Shown: positions 22,115-28,640 of the stretch, piece by piece | Numbering within the stretch: position 1 is the stretch's first letter | Layout: each line of letters starts with the position of its first letter | From: DATAEU01 sp046735355 | GTDB lineage: Bacteria; Actinomycetota; UBA4738; HRBIN12 | Assembly: GCA_046735355.1 (NCBI GenBank) | Contig: JBKPTC010000041.1 | Location: 1-28,640 of the forward strand | Direction of reading: 5' to 3' | Length of the DNA stretch: 28,640 nt | Made by a program: the position numbers and the translations under genes | Notes under the pieces: model-generated | The model's database searches: none | What the model was told of the DNA's origin: nothing | Seen by the model: the letters and a program-made list of their open reading frames with translations, nothing else

Positions 22115-22564
22115 GTGTCGACGGAAGCGGCGCTGATGACCGTCGCGCTCGAGGAAGCGCGGCGCGCGGCGTCGTGGGGCGACGTGCCGGTCGGCGCCGT
22201 CGTCGCGCGAGGCGAGGAGATCCTCGGGCGCGCGGGCAACCAGCGCGAGCACCGGAGCGATCCGACGGCACACGCTGAGATCCTGGCCCTCCGGCAGGCC
22301 AGCGAGGTCCTCGGCTCGTGGCGGCTCGAGGGCTGCTCGATCTACGTGACCCTCGAACCGTGCGCCATGTGCGCGGGCGCGATCGTGCTGGCACGGCTGG
22401 ACCGGCTCGTGTACGGCGCGGCGGATCCGAAGGCGGGGTTCGCAGGCTCGCTCGGCGACCTCGTTCGCGATCCGAGGCTGAACCACCGGGTCGAGGTCTC
22501 GACGGGCGTCCTCGAGGACGAGTCGGGCGAGGTCCTCAGGGCGTTCTTCCGCGACCGCCGCTGA
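22115..22564 (+). CDS. tadA: tRNA adenosine(34) deaminase
   Basis: Deaminates A34 to inosine in the anticodon of tRNA-Arg(ACG), so that one tRNA reads CGU, CGC and CGA. 149 residues. The zinc-deaminase motifs are THAEI (His53 ligand, Glu55 proton shuttle) and PCAMC (Cys83 and Cys86 ligands). DVPVGAVVARGEEILGRAGN at the start and YGAADPKAGFAGSLGDLV with NHRVEVSTGVLEDE toward the end are diagnostic of TadA rather than other deaminases. The start is GTG 22115, two bases after the metalloprotease stop; an internal ATG at 22136 is also possible. Its substrate tRNA-Arg(ACG) is encoded at 4504-4576. Confidence 0.94.
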   Translation: MSTEAALMTVALEEARRAASWGDVPVGAVVARGEEILGRAGNQREHRSDPTAHAEILALRQASEVLGSWRLEGCSIYVTLEPCAMCAGAIVLARLDRLVYGAADPKAGFAGSLGDLVRDPRLNHRVEVSTGVLEDESGEVLRAFFRDRR

Positions 22565-22713
22565 CGCGGAGCTCAGCCGTTGACGAGGCGGCGTTGCTCG
22601 GCGTCGCGGATGCATGAGCGACGGCCGGAACGGCGTCCATCATCGCGTCGAGGCCGCGCGCGTCCATGACGATCGCGCGGACGCGGTTGGTCGGGTCCGT
22701 CCCGGCACCTTGC

Positions 22714-22719
22714 TAGACT
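22714..22719 (+). promoter_or_regulatory. -10 box of tRNA-Ser(CGA)
   Basis: TAGACT seven bases before the tRNA 5' end. The same hexamer stands before tRNA-Ser(GGA) at 26229-26234. Confidence 0.5.
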
Positions 22720-22726
22720 CCGCCCC

Positions 22727-22815
22727 GGAGGCGTGCCGGAGTGGACGAACGGGACCGCCTCGAAAGCGGTTAGGGCCTTGACCGGCTCTCGCGTGTTCGA
22801 ATCACGCCGCCTCCG
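22727..22815 (+). tRNA. tRNA-Ser(CGA)
   Basis: Acceptor GGAGGCG (22727-22733) pairs with CGCCTCC (22808-22814), and the discriminator is G22815. The anticodon loop contains CGA between CCGC and GCGG stems. There is a class II variable arm and a T loop TTCGAAT. Reads UCG. CCA is not encoded. The flanking gaps (22565-22726 and 22816-22940) hold no gene that I can support. Confidence 0.95.
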
Positions 22816-22940
22816 CCCTTTCGAGCGTGCTGCGCAACCATGTCGCCACGCGTGCGCCGCACGCGAGCGGCCGAGCGTTTCGGACGACGCTTCCACCGTC
22901 CCGACGCGACGGGATGGCTGACCGGGCGCTCGCCGCTTGA

Positions 22941-23321
22941 TCAGGATGGCGTGCGTTCGACCGTCACCAGTCGGATCCGCAGATGATCGTGCACGCCGTC
23001 GAACGTTCCGATCATGCCGTCGTGCGCGATCTCTCCGGGCCCGATGTCCGGCACGACGGTGGTGGCGTGGCCGATCGTGTCGCCGCCGTCGGTCTCGACG
23101 GCCGCCTCGAGGAAGTACGTCAGCGTCTGGTCACCGGCGTTGATGATCGTGACATCACACGTGACCGTTCCTTCCGACGCGCGGCAGTTCTCGATCGAGA
23201 CGTCGTCGACCTGCGCTTCGGCGTCGACCGTGGGCGTCGTGTTCGTCCCGGACGCGGCCGCGGCGCAGCCCGGGAGCAAGGCGGCGGCGACGAAACACGA
23301 GATGACGAGCGTGTGCTTCAT
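22941..23321 (-). CDS. Small lipoprotein with a single beta-sandwich domain
   Basis: A 126-residue exported lipoprotein. The signal is MKHTLVISCFVAAALLPGC, with lipobox LPGC and lipidated Cys19. A Thr/Ala-rich linker is followed by about 90 residues of beta-strand pattern: VDDVSIENCRASEGTVTCDVTIINAGDQTLTYFLEAAVETDGGDTIG, then VVPDIGPGEIAHDGMIGTFDGVHDHLRIRLVTVER. Two cysteines (NC, TC) probably form a disulphide. The strand order and the INAGDQTLTYFLEAAVE stretch resemble the FxLYD/DUF4352-like immunoglobulin-type modules of actinobacterial lipoproteins; this is similarity by eye. A good promoter (TGGACA-17-TATACA) lies just upstream. Function unknown. Confidence 0.78.
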   Translation of the reverse strand: MKHTLVISCFVAAALLPGCAAAASGTNTTPTVDAEAQVDDVSIENCRASEGTVTCDVTIINAGDQTLTYFLEAAVETDGGDTIGHATTVVPDIGPGEIAHDGMIGTFDGVHDHLRIRLVTVERTPS

Positions 23322-23337
23322 CGGTCCCCCGGCGATG

Positions 23338-23366
23338 TGTATAAAGGACGTCGGCTCGCGTGTCCA
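23338..23366 (-). promoter_or_regulatory. Sigma-70-type promoter of the lipoprotein gene
   Basis: On the minus strand, TGGACA (23361-23366), a 17-base spacer, and TATACA (23338-23343). It is followed by GGGGGA and the ATG at 23321. This is the best-matched -35/-10 pair I see in the window. Confidence 0.6.
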
Positions 23367-23401
23367 TCGGCGGCGGCGTGGGCCGGCCGCGCCGGCGCGG
23401 C

Positions 23402-25120
23402 TCAGTCGTCGCCGGCGGGCGGGATGTTGTGGTTCACGCGGAAGACGTTCTCCGGGTCGTACGTCGCCTTGACCCGTCGGAGGCGATCCCACGTCGGTCC
23501 CGGATACGCCGTTCGCACGGCGTCGGCGCGCTCGTCGACCAGGAAGTTGACGTACGCGGCCGCGCGTCCGCGCTGGAGGTCGGTCGAGAGCGCGCCGACC
23601 CACCGCTCGTGCGTGTCGCGCTCGTTCGGCTCCGCGTACAGCGCCGCGACGTTGATCATGTAGCGACGGTCGCGGTGCGCGAACGCCGTCGCCTCGTTCG
23701 GCACCCGTACCATCGCGCCGCCGAGCGGCCGGATCTGCACGGCGCGCAGCATCGCGCTCGAGCGATCGAGCGCCTCCAGCATCGAGCCGACGGCGTCGGC
23801 GTCGATCTCGTCGACGAACATCGTCGTCGACGAGGCGATCGGGTGGTAGGCCGCGTCCTCCGGCGGATAGATCTCCGCGTACGCCATCGGGCGAACCATG
23901 TCCGCCAGCGGCGGTGCGATCGAACGCAGCGGCGCGATCGCGCGCTCGCCGTCCGCGGGATCTCCGGCGAAGCACAGCAGCGCGAAGATCACCATCCTGC
24001 CGTGATGCTCCTCGTCCAGGAACGGCATCGGCGGCGCCGGCATCACGTTGACGATCGCCGACAGCTCCTCGGGCGCGTCCGTGGTCGCCTCGACGAACGC
24101 CGCCACCGTCTCGACGGTCGCCGGCAGCAGCAACATGCCCCCGACGATCTGCGGCAGGTCGTGCAGCCGCAGCGTGAACCGCGTGGCCACCCCGAAGTTG
24201 CCGCCTCCGCCGCGGATCGCCCAGAACAGGTCGGGATGCGAGTCCTCGTCGACGTGGATCAGCTCGCCGTCGGCCGCCACGAGGTCGGCCGACAGCAGGT
24301 CGTCGATCGTGAGTCCGTGTTTCCGCACGAGGTAGCCGACCCCGCCGCCGAGTGTGATCCCTCCGATGCCGACCGAGCCCGTGTCGCCGAACCCGGTCGC
24401 GAGCCCCTGCTCGCCGGCCGCGACCGAGTACGCGGCGGCGTTCAGGCCGGTCTGCGCGCTCGCGATGCGGGCGCCGGGATCGATCTCGATCGCGCGCATG
24501 TCCGCGAGGTCGATCACGAGGCCGCCGTCGGACGTGCCGTGTCCGGCGGCGCTGTGCCCGCCGCTTCGAACGGCGACCTCCAGGCCGTGCTCGCGCGCCA
24601 GCCCGACAACGGTCGCGACGTCCCGCTCGTCGGCGACGCGCACGACGGCGGCGGGTCGCCGGTCGATCCCGCCGTAGAAGACGGCTCGTGCGGCGTCGTA
24701 GTCGTCGTCGTCGGGGCCGATCACGCGCCCAGTGACGCGCGACCGAAGATGCTCGATCGAGATCATTGGGGTGCTCATCGTCCGCTCCTCCCGTGTCGTT
24801 CCCGGATGTGACCCGCGCCGCCGGCCGAAGTCATCGCCGGTCACGCGCCGGACGGTATCGAGCACAACGGACACGCGGCCGGGGTTGCGGAGCGCGCGCA
24901 GTCGAAGCGTCGCCAGACACGCCACGTCGCCGCGCAGGAGCCGCACCCGGCACCCGGCCGACTCGAGCTCCACCTCGCCGACCCGAACGAACACGAGCGC
25001 GTCCTGCCACTCCGTTGCGACGAACGCCCGGATCTCGCCCGGCGCCAGCACGATCGTCCGCCGCTCGAAGCCGTCCGGAAGTGGCCGATCGAGAAGCTCG
25101 CCGATCGGGTCTTCGGGCAC
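23402..25120 (-). CDS. Cupin-like domain and FAD-linked oxidase in one open frame
   Basis: One uninterrupted frame of 572 residues from GTG 25120. Residues ~1-102 form a cupin-like module (RRTIVLAPGEIRAFVATEWQDALVFVRVGEVELE, then LLRGDVACLATLRLRALRNPG). Residues ~115-572 form a complete berberine-bridge/PCMH-type FAD oxidase: covalent-flavin motif VAVRSGGHSAAGHG, GGITLGGGVGYLVRKHGLTIDDLL, FWAIRGGGGNFGVATRF, and the C-terminal BBE motif YDPENVFRVNHNIPP. The cysteine needed for a second flavin bond is absent (GGITLGGG), so attachment is probably through the histidine only. An ATG at 24778 has its own strong ribosome-binding site, so the oxidase (458 residues, 23402-24778) may also be made separately. 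In related loci the cupin is usually a separate gene (recalled). It follows the ECF sigma gene by 56 bases. Substrate unknown. Confidence 0.85.
   Translation of the reverse strand: MPEDPIGELLDRPLPDGFERRTIVLAPGEIRAFVATEWQDALVFVRVGEVELESAGCRVRLLRGDVACLATLRLRALRNPGRVSVVLDTVRRVTGDDFGRRRGSHPGTTREERTMSTPMISIEHLRSRVTGRVIGPDDDDYDAARAVFYGGIDRRPAAVVRVADERDVATVVGLAREHGLEVAVRSGGHSAAGHGTSDGGLVIDLADMRAIEIDPGARIASAQTGLNAAAYSVAAGEQGLATGFGDTGSVGIGGITLGGGVGYLVRKHGLTIDDLLSADLVAADGELIHVDEDSHPDLFWAIRGGGGNFGVATRFTLRLHDLPQIVGGMLLLPATVETVAAFVEATTDAPEELSAIVNVMPAPPMPFLDEEHHGRMVIFALLCFAGDPADGERAIAPLRSIAPPLADMVRPMAYAEIYPPEDAAYHPIASSTTMFVDEIDADAVGSMLEALDRSSAMLRAVQIRPLGGAMVRVPNEATAFAHRDRRYMINVAALYAEPNERDTHERWVGALSTDLQRGRAAAYVNFLVDERADAVRTAYPGPTWDRLRRVKATYDPENVFRVNHNIPPAGDD
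24785..24792 (-). promoter_or_regulatory. Internal ribosome-binding site before the FAD-oxidase domain
   Basis: GGGAGGAG on the minus strand, six bases before the internal ATG at 24778, embedded in a frame that is open from the cupin start. A near-perfect site at exactly the domain boundary suggests a second translation start. Confidence 0.65.
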
Positions 25121-25176
25121 GGTCGGCCTCCTCTCGCCCGGTTATCCGACCGGCCGGAGCGGCCGAACTCATCGGG

Positions 25177-26172
25177 TCAGTCGTCGAGCTCGGCCGGCAG
25201 CCCGAAGAGCGGAAACAGCTCGGTGTCGATGAAGTAGGTGATGCCGGCGACTCGACCGTCGACGACGTCGATGAGGTGCACGTTGAAGGGCTCGTGCTCG
25301 CCGTTCGGACCGGTCGGCCGGTAGATCGCGAAGCCGGGCGCGCCGTTCCCGCGGACCGGCAGCAGCCTCGAGCCGCGGCACGTGATGCCGGGTCCCAGCA
25401 TCCACCGGGCGATCTGCTCGGGGCCGCGGAGCCACATCTCGTACGGCGGCATGTTGTGGGTGGCGTCCTCGCGCAGCAGCGAGACGAACGCGTCGATGTC
25501 GTACCGTTCGAACGCGTCGAGGTAGCGTTCGAGCAGCTCCCTCTGCGCGTCGTCGTCCGTCGGATCGAGCGTCCGGCCGTCGCCCACGACCGTGCCGTCG
25601 AGCGTCGCGCGCGCCCGCTGGAGCGCGCTGTTGACCGACGCGACCGTCGTGTCGAGGAGCTCGGCCACCTCGGTCGCCTGCCAGCGGAGCACCTCGCGCA
25701 GGATCAGCACGGCTCGCTGCTTCGGCGGAAGCGTCTGCAGCGCCGCGACGAAGGCCAGGCGGATCGTCTCGCGCTCCTCGACGAGGTCCGCGGGGTCGCT
25801 CGTCTCGGGAAGGACGGCCGCATCCGGGATCGGCTGGAGCCAGTTGTCCCACGACACGGGCGCGGGCAGCGGCGCGTCGACGGAGGAAGACGGAGACAGG
25901 TCCATCGGGATCGCCCGGCGCCTGCGCCCCTGCAGCGCGTCGATGCAGACGTTGGTGGCGATCCGGTAGAGCCATGTGCTCACGGCCGACCGGCCGTCGA
26001 ACCGGTCGAACGCCTTCCACGCGCGCAGCATCGTCTCCTGCACCGCGTCCTCAGCCTCGTACGGAGAGCCGAGCATGCGGTAGCAGTAGCCGGTCAGGAT
26101 CGTGCGCTGCTGCTCGAGTTGTCGTTCGAACTCGTCGCGGTCGAGCGTCGACGTGCCGGACCCTCCCACCAC
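25177..26172 (-). CDS. ECF-type sigma factor with SnoaL-like C-terminal domain
   Basis: A 331-residue extracytoplasmic-function sigma factor. Region 2 (about 20-85) has LTGYCYRMLGSPYEAEDAVQETMLRAWKAFDRFDG and STWLYRIATNVCIDALQGRRRR. Region 4 (about 150-205) has LPPKQRAVLILREVLRWQATEVAELLDTTVASVNSALQRARA. The final ~120 residues (ELLERYLDAFERYDIDAFVSLLREDATHNMPPYEMWLRG to FIDTELFPLFGLP) are a SnoaL-like domain, as in the SigJ/ECF41 and SigG groups, where it modulates activity in place of an anti-sigma factor (established for ECF41). Start: GTG 26172, preceded by GGAGGTGA. The adjacent downstream oxidase unit is the likely target, and possibly autoregulation occurs; both are inference. Confidence 0.92.
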   Translation of the reverse strand: MVGGSGTSTLDRDEFERQLEQQRTILTGYCYRMLGSPYEAEDAVQETMLRAWKAFDRFDGRSAVSTWLYRIATNVCIDALQGRRRRAIPMDLSPSSSVDAPLPAPVSWDNWLQPIPDAAVLPETSDPADLVEERETIRLAFVAALQTLPPKQRAVLILREVLRWQATEVAELLDTTVASVNSALQRARATLDGTVVGDGRTLDPTDDDAQRELLERYLDAFERYDIDAFVSLLREDATHNMPPYEMWLRGPEQIARWMLGPGITCRGSRLLPVRGNGAPGFAIYRPTGPNGEHEPFNVHLIDVVDGRVAGITYFIDTELFPLFGLPAELDD

Positions 26173-26228
26173 GGGTCACCTCCGGATCTCGTCGGAGCCG
26201 GTCATCATAGGCGGCCCGGACCGTTCCG

Positions 26229-26234
26229 TAGACT
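26229..26234 (+). promoter_or_regulatory. -10 box of tRNA-Ser(GGA)
   Basis: TAGACT six bases before the tRNA 5' end, identical to the box before tRNA-Ser(CGA). Confidence 0.5.
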
Positions 26235-26240
26235 CTGCCC

Positions 26241-26325
26241 GGTGGCCTGCCCGAGCGGACGAAGGGGCACGCCTGGAGAGCGTGTAGGGGGCAACCCCTC
26301 GCGGGTTCGAATCCCGCGGCCACCG
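26241..26325 (+). tRNA. tRNA-Ser(GGA)
   Basis: Acceptor GGTGGCC (26241-26247) pairs with GGCCACC (26318-26324), and the discriminator is G26325. The anticodon loop CTGGAGA gives GGA, closed by CACGC/GCGTG. There is a class II variable arm (GGGGGCAACCCC) and a T loop TTCGAAT. Reads UCC and UCU. CCA is not encoded. Confidence 0.95.
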
Positions 26326-26463
26326 CCAAGGCGGCATAGGCGCGGTCCGGCCCCGCGGGCGGCTATTGGAAGTGGCAGTGTTTTCGTCGCCACGTCCCGG
26401 TTGCCTGGCGGCATCTCCGACCCTAGGGGTACAGTCGAAAAGCCCATCCAAGAGGAGAGCTTC

Positions 26464-27918
26464 ATGAAGCGCACCGTTACCACGCTGCTGTCCCTTGTTG
26501 TTGCCCTCACGGTGACCTTCGTGCCGCTGTCGCCCGCGGGCGCGGCGCGGATCGACGGCAAGCCGAGCTGGTGGGCGAAGTACCGGTACCTCCGGAAGCA
26601 TGGGGTCGTTGCCGCCTCTCCCGCGACGGCGTCGATCTCCGTGGGTGGCAACGTCGACGTCAGCAACGAGCCGGGTCCGCAGAGCGAGACGTCGATCGCG
26701 ATCGATCCGTCGAACCCGGCGCGTCTCGTGGCGGGCTCGAACGAGATCTTCCGGCTGCCGATGCGCGGATACTTCTCGTCGGACGGCGGGTTGACCTGGG
26801 GCGGGGTGGATCTCCCCTTACCGCCGCCGATCCGTCACAACGGCTACGACTTCGGCTCCGATCCGAGCGTCGCGTGGGATCTGCACGGCAACGTCTACTA
26901 CTCCTACATCGTGGTGTTCTTCGGGGGCGGGTTTGGCGTCGTCGGGAGCGAGATGGCCGTCGCTCGATCCTCCGACGGAGGACGGACCTGGAGGTCGACG
27001 TACTTCGATATGCAGCCGAACGAAGGGACGTTCGTCGACAAGCCGATGATCACCGTCGACGACAGCCCGACCAGCTTGCACGAGGGCACGGTCTACGTGG
27101 CCTTCGACCACGTGGGTGGCAACAAGAAGGCGGCGGTGCTCGTATCCCGGTCGACCGATCGCGGTCGCACCTTCTCCGCGCCCGTACGAGCCAGCACGTA
27201 CCTGACCGGCAAGAATGGCGAGATAGCGGCGGATCCGTTCGTCTCACCCAACGGCGACGTGCACGTCGCTTGGCAGGATTGGGCCCACAGCAGGGTCGTG
27301 ACGAGTACGTCCGCCGATGCGGGGCGGACGTGGGGGGCGAACGTCACGATCGCCCAGACGAGGACGGCGTTCGATCTGGATCTTCCCTCGATCAGCGTTC
27401 GGGGCGCGCTGATGTATCCGTCGTGCGATACGGACATCAGCTCGGGTCCGCACCGCGGCGCGCTCTACTGCTCCTGGTGGGACGGCACGATTGCGTCGGA
27501 CACGGAGGTCTACGTGAGCCGGTCCAGGGACGACGGGCTGACCTGGTCGCGCCCGACCGTCGTCAACGACGTGCTCCAGGGTGACCAGTATTACCAGTGG
27601 CTGGCCGTCGACCCCGTCACGGGCGATGTCGACCTGAGCTGGTACGACACACGCGGCGACCCGTCCCGCGAGTCCGACAATGTCTTCTTCTCCTCGTCGG
27701 ACGATGGCGGAGCGACGTTCTCGCCGAACGTCCGCGTCACGACGGCGCGCTCGAACGAGGAGGAGGGCACGAACATCAACTTCGGCAACCAGTATGGCGA
27801 CTACGAGGGGCTCGACGCCTACGGCGGCGTTGCCCACCCAGTCTGGACGGACCACCGGGCGAGCCTTCCGGACGCCCTGTGGGAGGAGGTCTTCACCGCA
27901 CGCGTCGAGGTGTCGTGA
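26464..27918 (+). CDS. Secreted six-Asp-box beta-propeller (sialidase/BNR-like) protein
   Basis: A 484-residue exported protein. The signal peptide spans about 1-28 (LLSLVVALTVTFVPLSPAGA, cleaved near AARID). Six Asp-boxes follow: SSDGGLTW (105-112), SSDGGRTW (169-176), STDRGRTF (230-237), SADAGRTW (283-290), SRDDGLTW (354-361) and SSDDGGATF (411-419), spaced 53-71 residues apart. That is one per blade of a six-bladed propeller. FRLP at 96-99 recalls the F/Y-RIP motif of sialidases, but the full arginine triad and Tyr/Glu pair cannot be assigned by eye, so catalysis is unproven. Two cysteines (SCDTD, YCSWWD) may pair. Start: GAGGAGAG before ATG 26464. The open frame continues far upstream, across the tRNA gene, without meaning. 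Confidence 0.85.
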   Translation: MKRTVTTLLSLVVALTVTFVPLSPAGAARIDGKPSWWAKYRYLRKHGVVAASPATASISVGGNVDVSNEPGPQSETSIAIDPSNPARLVAGSNEIFRLPMRGYFSSDGGLTWGGVDLPLPPPIRHNGYDFGSDPSVAWDLHGNVYYSYIVVFFGGGFGVVGSEMAVARSSDGGRTWRSTYFDMQPNEGTFVDKPMITVDDSPTSLHEGTVYVAFDHVGGNKKAAVLVSRSTDRGRTFSAPVRASTYLTGKNGEIAADPFVSPNGDVHVAWQDWAHSRVVTSTSADAGRTWGANVTIAQTRTAFDLDLPSISVRGALMYPSCDTDISSGPHRGALYCSWWDGTIASDTEVYVSRSRDDGLTWSRPTVVNDVLQGDQYYQWLAVDPVTGDVDLSWYDTRGDPSRESDNVFFSSSDDGGATFSPNVRVTTARSNEEEGTNINFGNQYGDYEGLDAYGGVAHPVWTDHRASLPDALWEEVFTARVEVS

Positions 27919-28102
27919 CGCTCCGCGGCTGCCGCGTGAAGCAAACCCCGTGAAACGACGCGGCGCCGCCGAGAGGGCGCTGTGATCCGGGCGGTCGGTG
28001 CAGCACTGGTGCCCGACGTGCGAGCGCATCTGTGCACGTAGAACGCATCGACGGAAGCGCGTCCACCGCTTTTCGAACGCGGGACGCCGGGACTCCGACG
28101 AT

Positions 28103-28123
28103 CGAGCCGTGCTACCGGGCTCG
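28103..28123. terminator. Hairpin just past the coiled-coil gene
   Basis: CGAGCC and GGCTCG with a 9-base loop, immediately beyond the stop codon of the minus-strand gene. There is no T tract. The 27919-28124 gap otherwise shows nothing recognisable. Confidence 0.3.
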
Positions 28124-28124
28124 C

Positions 28125-28640
28125 CTAGCTTCGGTCGTCGACCGGATCGTCGACCACGATCAGACGCTCGCGCGGCTGCTCGGTCCCGGACCGCTCGGCG
28201 ACGACCGTGTCCATCGCGCCGAGCGTCTCGGCGAGCGCCGCCCGCATCGTCCGGATGTCCTCGATGAGCGCGTGGCGCCTGGCGGTCACCGCCTCGAGGA
28301 TACGTTCGGCCCTGGTCTGCGCCTCGCGGACGGTTCGTTGCGCGGTTCCCTCGAGCTCGTCGGCGCGTCCTTGCGCGTCGCGCTGCATCCGCTCGGCGTC
28401 CGCCTTGGCCGAGGCGACGATCGAGGCCGCGTCGGCGACCGCCTCCTCGCGCGCCAGGCGCGCCTCGCGGCTGATCTCGTCCGCCTCGGCGCGCGCGGCC
28501 GCGATCAGCTGCTCGGCCTCCTCGCTGGCGGCGGCCTGGGCGCGTCGGACCTCCTCGTCGAACCGCCGGATCACGTCGGCGATCCGCGAGCCCAGCTCCT
28601 CGTGCGTCGACGTCTCCGGCGGCTCGGGCAGGTCGAGCGC
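28125..28640 (-). CDS. DivIVA-like coiled-coil protein, N-terminus outside the window
   Basis: At least 171 residues, with the frame open to the window edge; the upstream residues ALDLPEPPETSTHEELGSRIAD join directly to the coiled coil. A GTG at 28574 exists but is probably internal. The body is almost wholly helical and Ala/Glu/Arg-rich (QAAASEEAEQLIAAARAEADEISREARLAREEAVADAASIVASAKADAERMQ), with heptad spacing typical of DivIVA or SepIVA-type scaffold proteins and of ATP-synthase b-like stalks. The tail ends in VVDDPVDDRS. The resemblance is compositional, so family placement is tentative; in actinobacteria such proteins organise polar growth or septation. Confidence 0.7.
   Translation of the reverse strand, partial: ALDLPEPPETSTHEELGSRIADVIRRFDEEVRRAQAAASEEAEQLIAAARAEADEISREARLAREEAVADAASIVASAKADAERMQRDAQGRADELEGTAQRTVREAQTRAERILEAVTARRHALIEDIRTMRAALAETLGAMDTVVAERSGTEQPRERLIVVDDPVDDRS

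Noticed and set aside
18495..22394. A 1299-residue minus-strand frame covering copB and extending over the agmatinase, metalloprotease and tadA genes
   Set aside because: Only the part from 20618 downward is protein-like (copB). The upstream part is Arg/Asp/Val-rich antisense of well-identified genes, as expected at high GC.
22573..22896. A 107-residue minus-strand frame
   Set aside because: It contains the antisense translation of tRNA-Ser(CGA), a common annotation artefact.
24766..27918. A 1050-residue plus-strand frame ending in the propeller protein
   Set aside because: It runs antisense through the sigma gene and across a tRNA. The signal peptide and ribosome-binding site place the true start at 26464.

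Overview
The window is about 28.6 kb of very GC-rich bacterial chromosome, dense with genes on both strands. The organism is most likely an actinobacterium (Actinomycetota). Evidence: high GC; frequent GTG and occasional TTG starts; several genes that appear to be transcribed without a leader; a NarL-type histidine kinase; an ECF sigma factor with a SnoaL-like tail; and a secreted protein starting with the RLTYANVVATIALFLAL type of N-terminus that I associate with Thermoleophilia and related deep actinobacterial lineages. The placement is inference. I see no phage, plasmid, CRISPR array or intact transposon. The content looks like ordinary core and niche-adaptation chromosome.

Layout. 1-706: 3'-truncated hemA (minus). 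841-2083: P1-family aminopeptidase and tRNA-Ser(GCT). 2090-2894: GlsB/YeaQ-type membrane protein and SRPBCC protein (minus). 2978-4420: HAD hydrolase and a secreted decapeptide-repeat protein. 4504-4666: tRNA-Arg(ACG) followed by a striking double palindrome. 4667-6437: four-helix membrane protein (minus), a secreted two-domain protein and a 61-residue protein. 6434-9213: LLM flavin oxidoreductase and a membrane PAS histidine kinase (minus). 9360-16552: a sulfur-uptake locus. 16574-20618 (minus): CopB-type copper ATPase, a small anchored Cys/His/Met-rich protein, then pncB. 20736-22564: agmatinase-family enzyme, minimal metalloprotease, tadA. 22727-22815: tRNA-Ser(CGA). 22941-26172 (minus): a lipoprotein, and separately an ECF sigma factor, a cupin-like domain and an FAD oxidase, the last two in one uninterrupted frame. 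26241-27918: tRNA-Ser(GGA) and a secreted Asp-box beta-propeller. 28125-end (minus): a DivIVA-like coiled-coil protein truncated at its 5' end.

The most coherent unit is the sulfur locus. A YezD (DUF2292) protein stands upstream. Then come a sulfate-binding lipoprotein, CysT, CysW, CysA, a second and much shorter YezD-like reading frame, and a complete second importer of the sulfonate/taurine/nitrate type (binding lipoprotein, ATPase, permease). Almost every junction from sbp onward is an overlap of a few bases or a gap of one or two, so inorganic and organic sulfur uptake would be co-expressed. A pair of repeated hairpins lies in the leader before the sulfate-binding gene.

Other units worth attention are the copper ATPase with its small partner protein, the sigma factor/cupin/FAD-oxidase unit, and the recurring -10-like boxes placed 6-12 bases before start codons (hemA, HAD, LLM, yezD, pncB), which point to leaderless or nearly leaderless transcripts.
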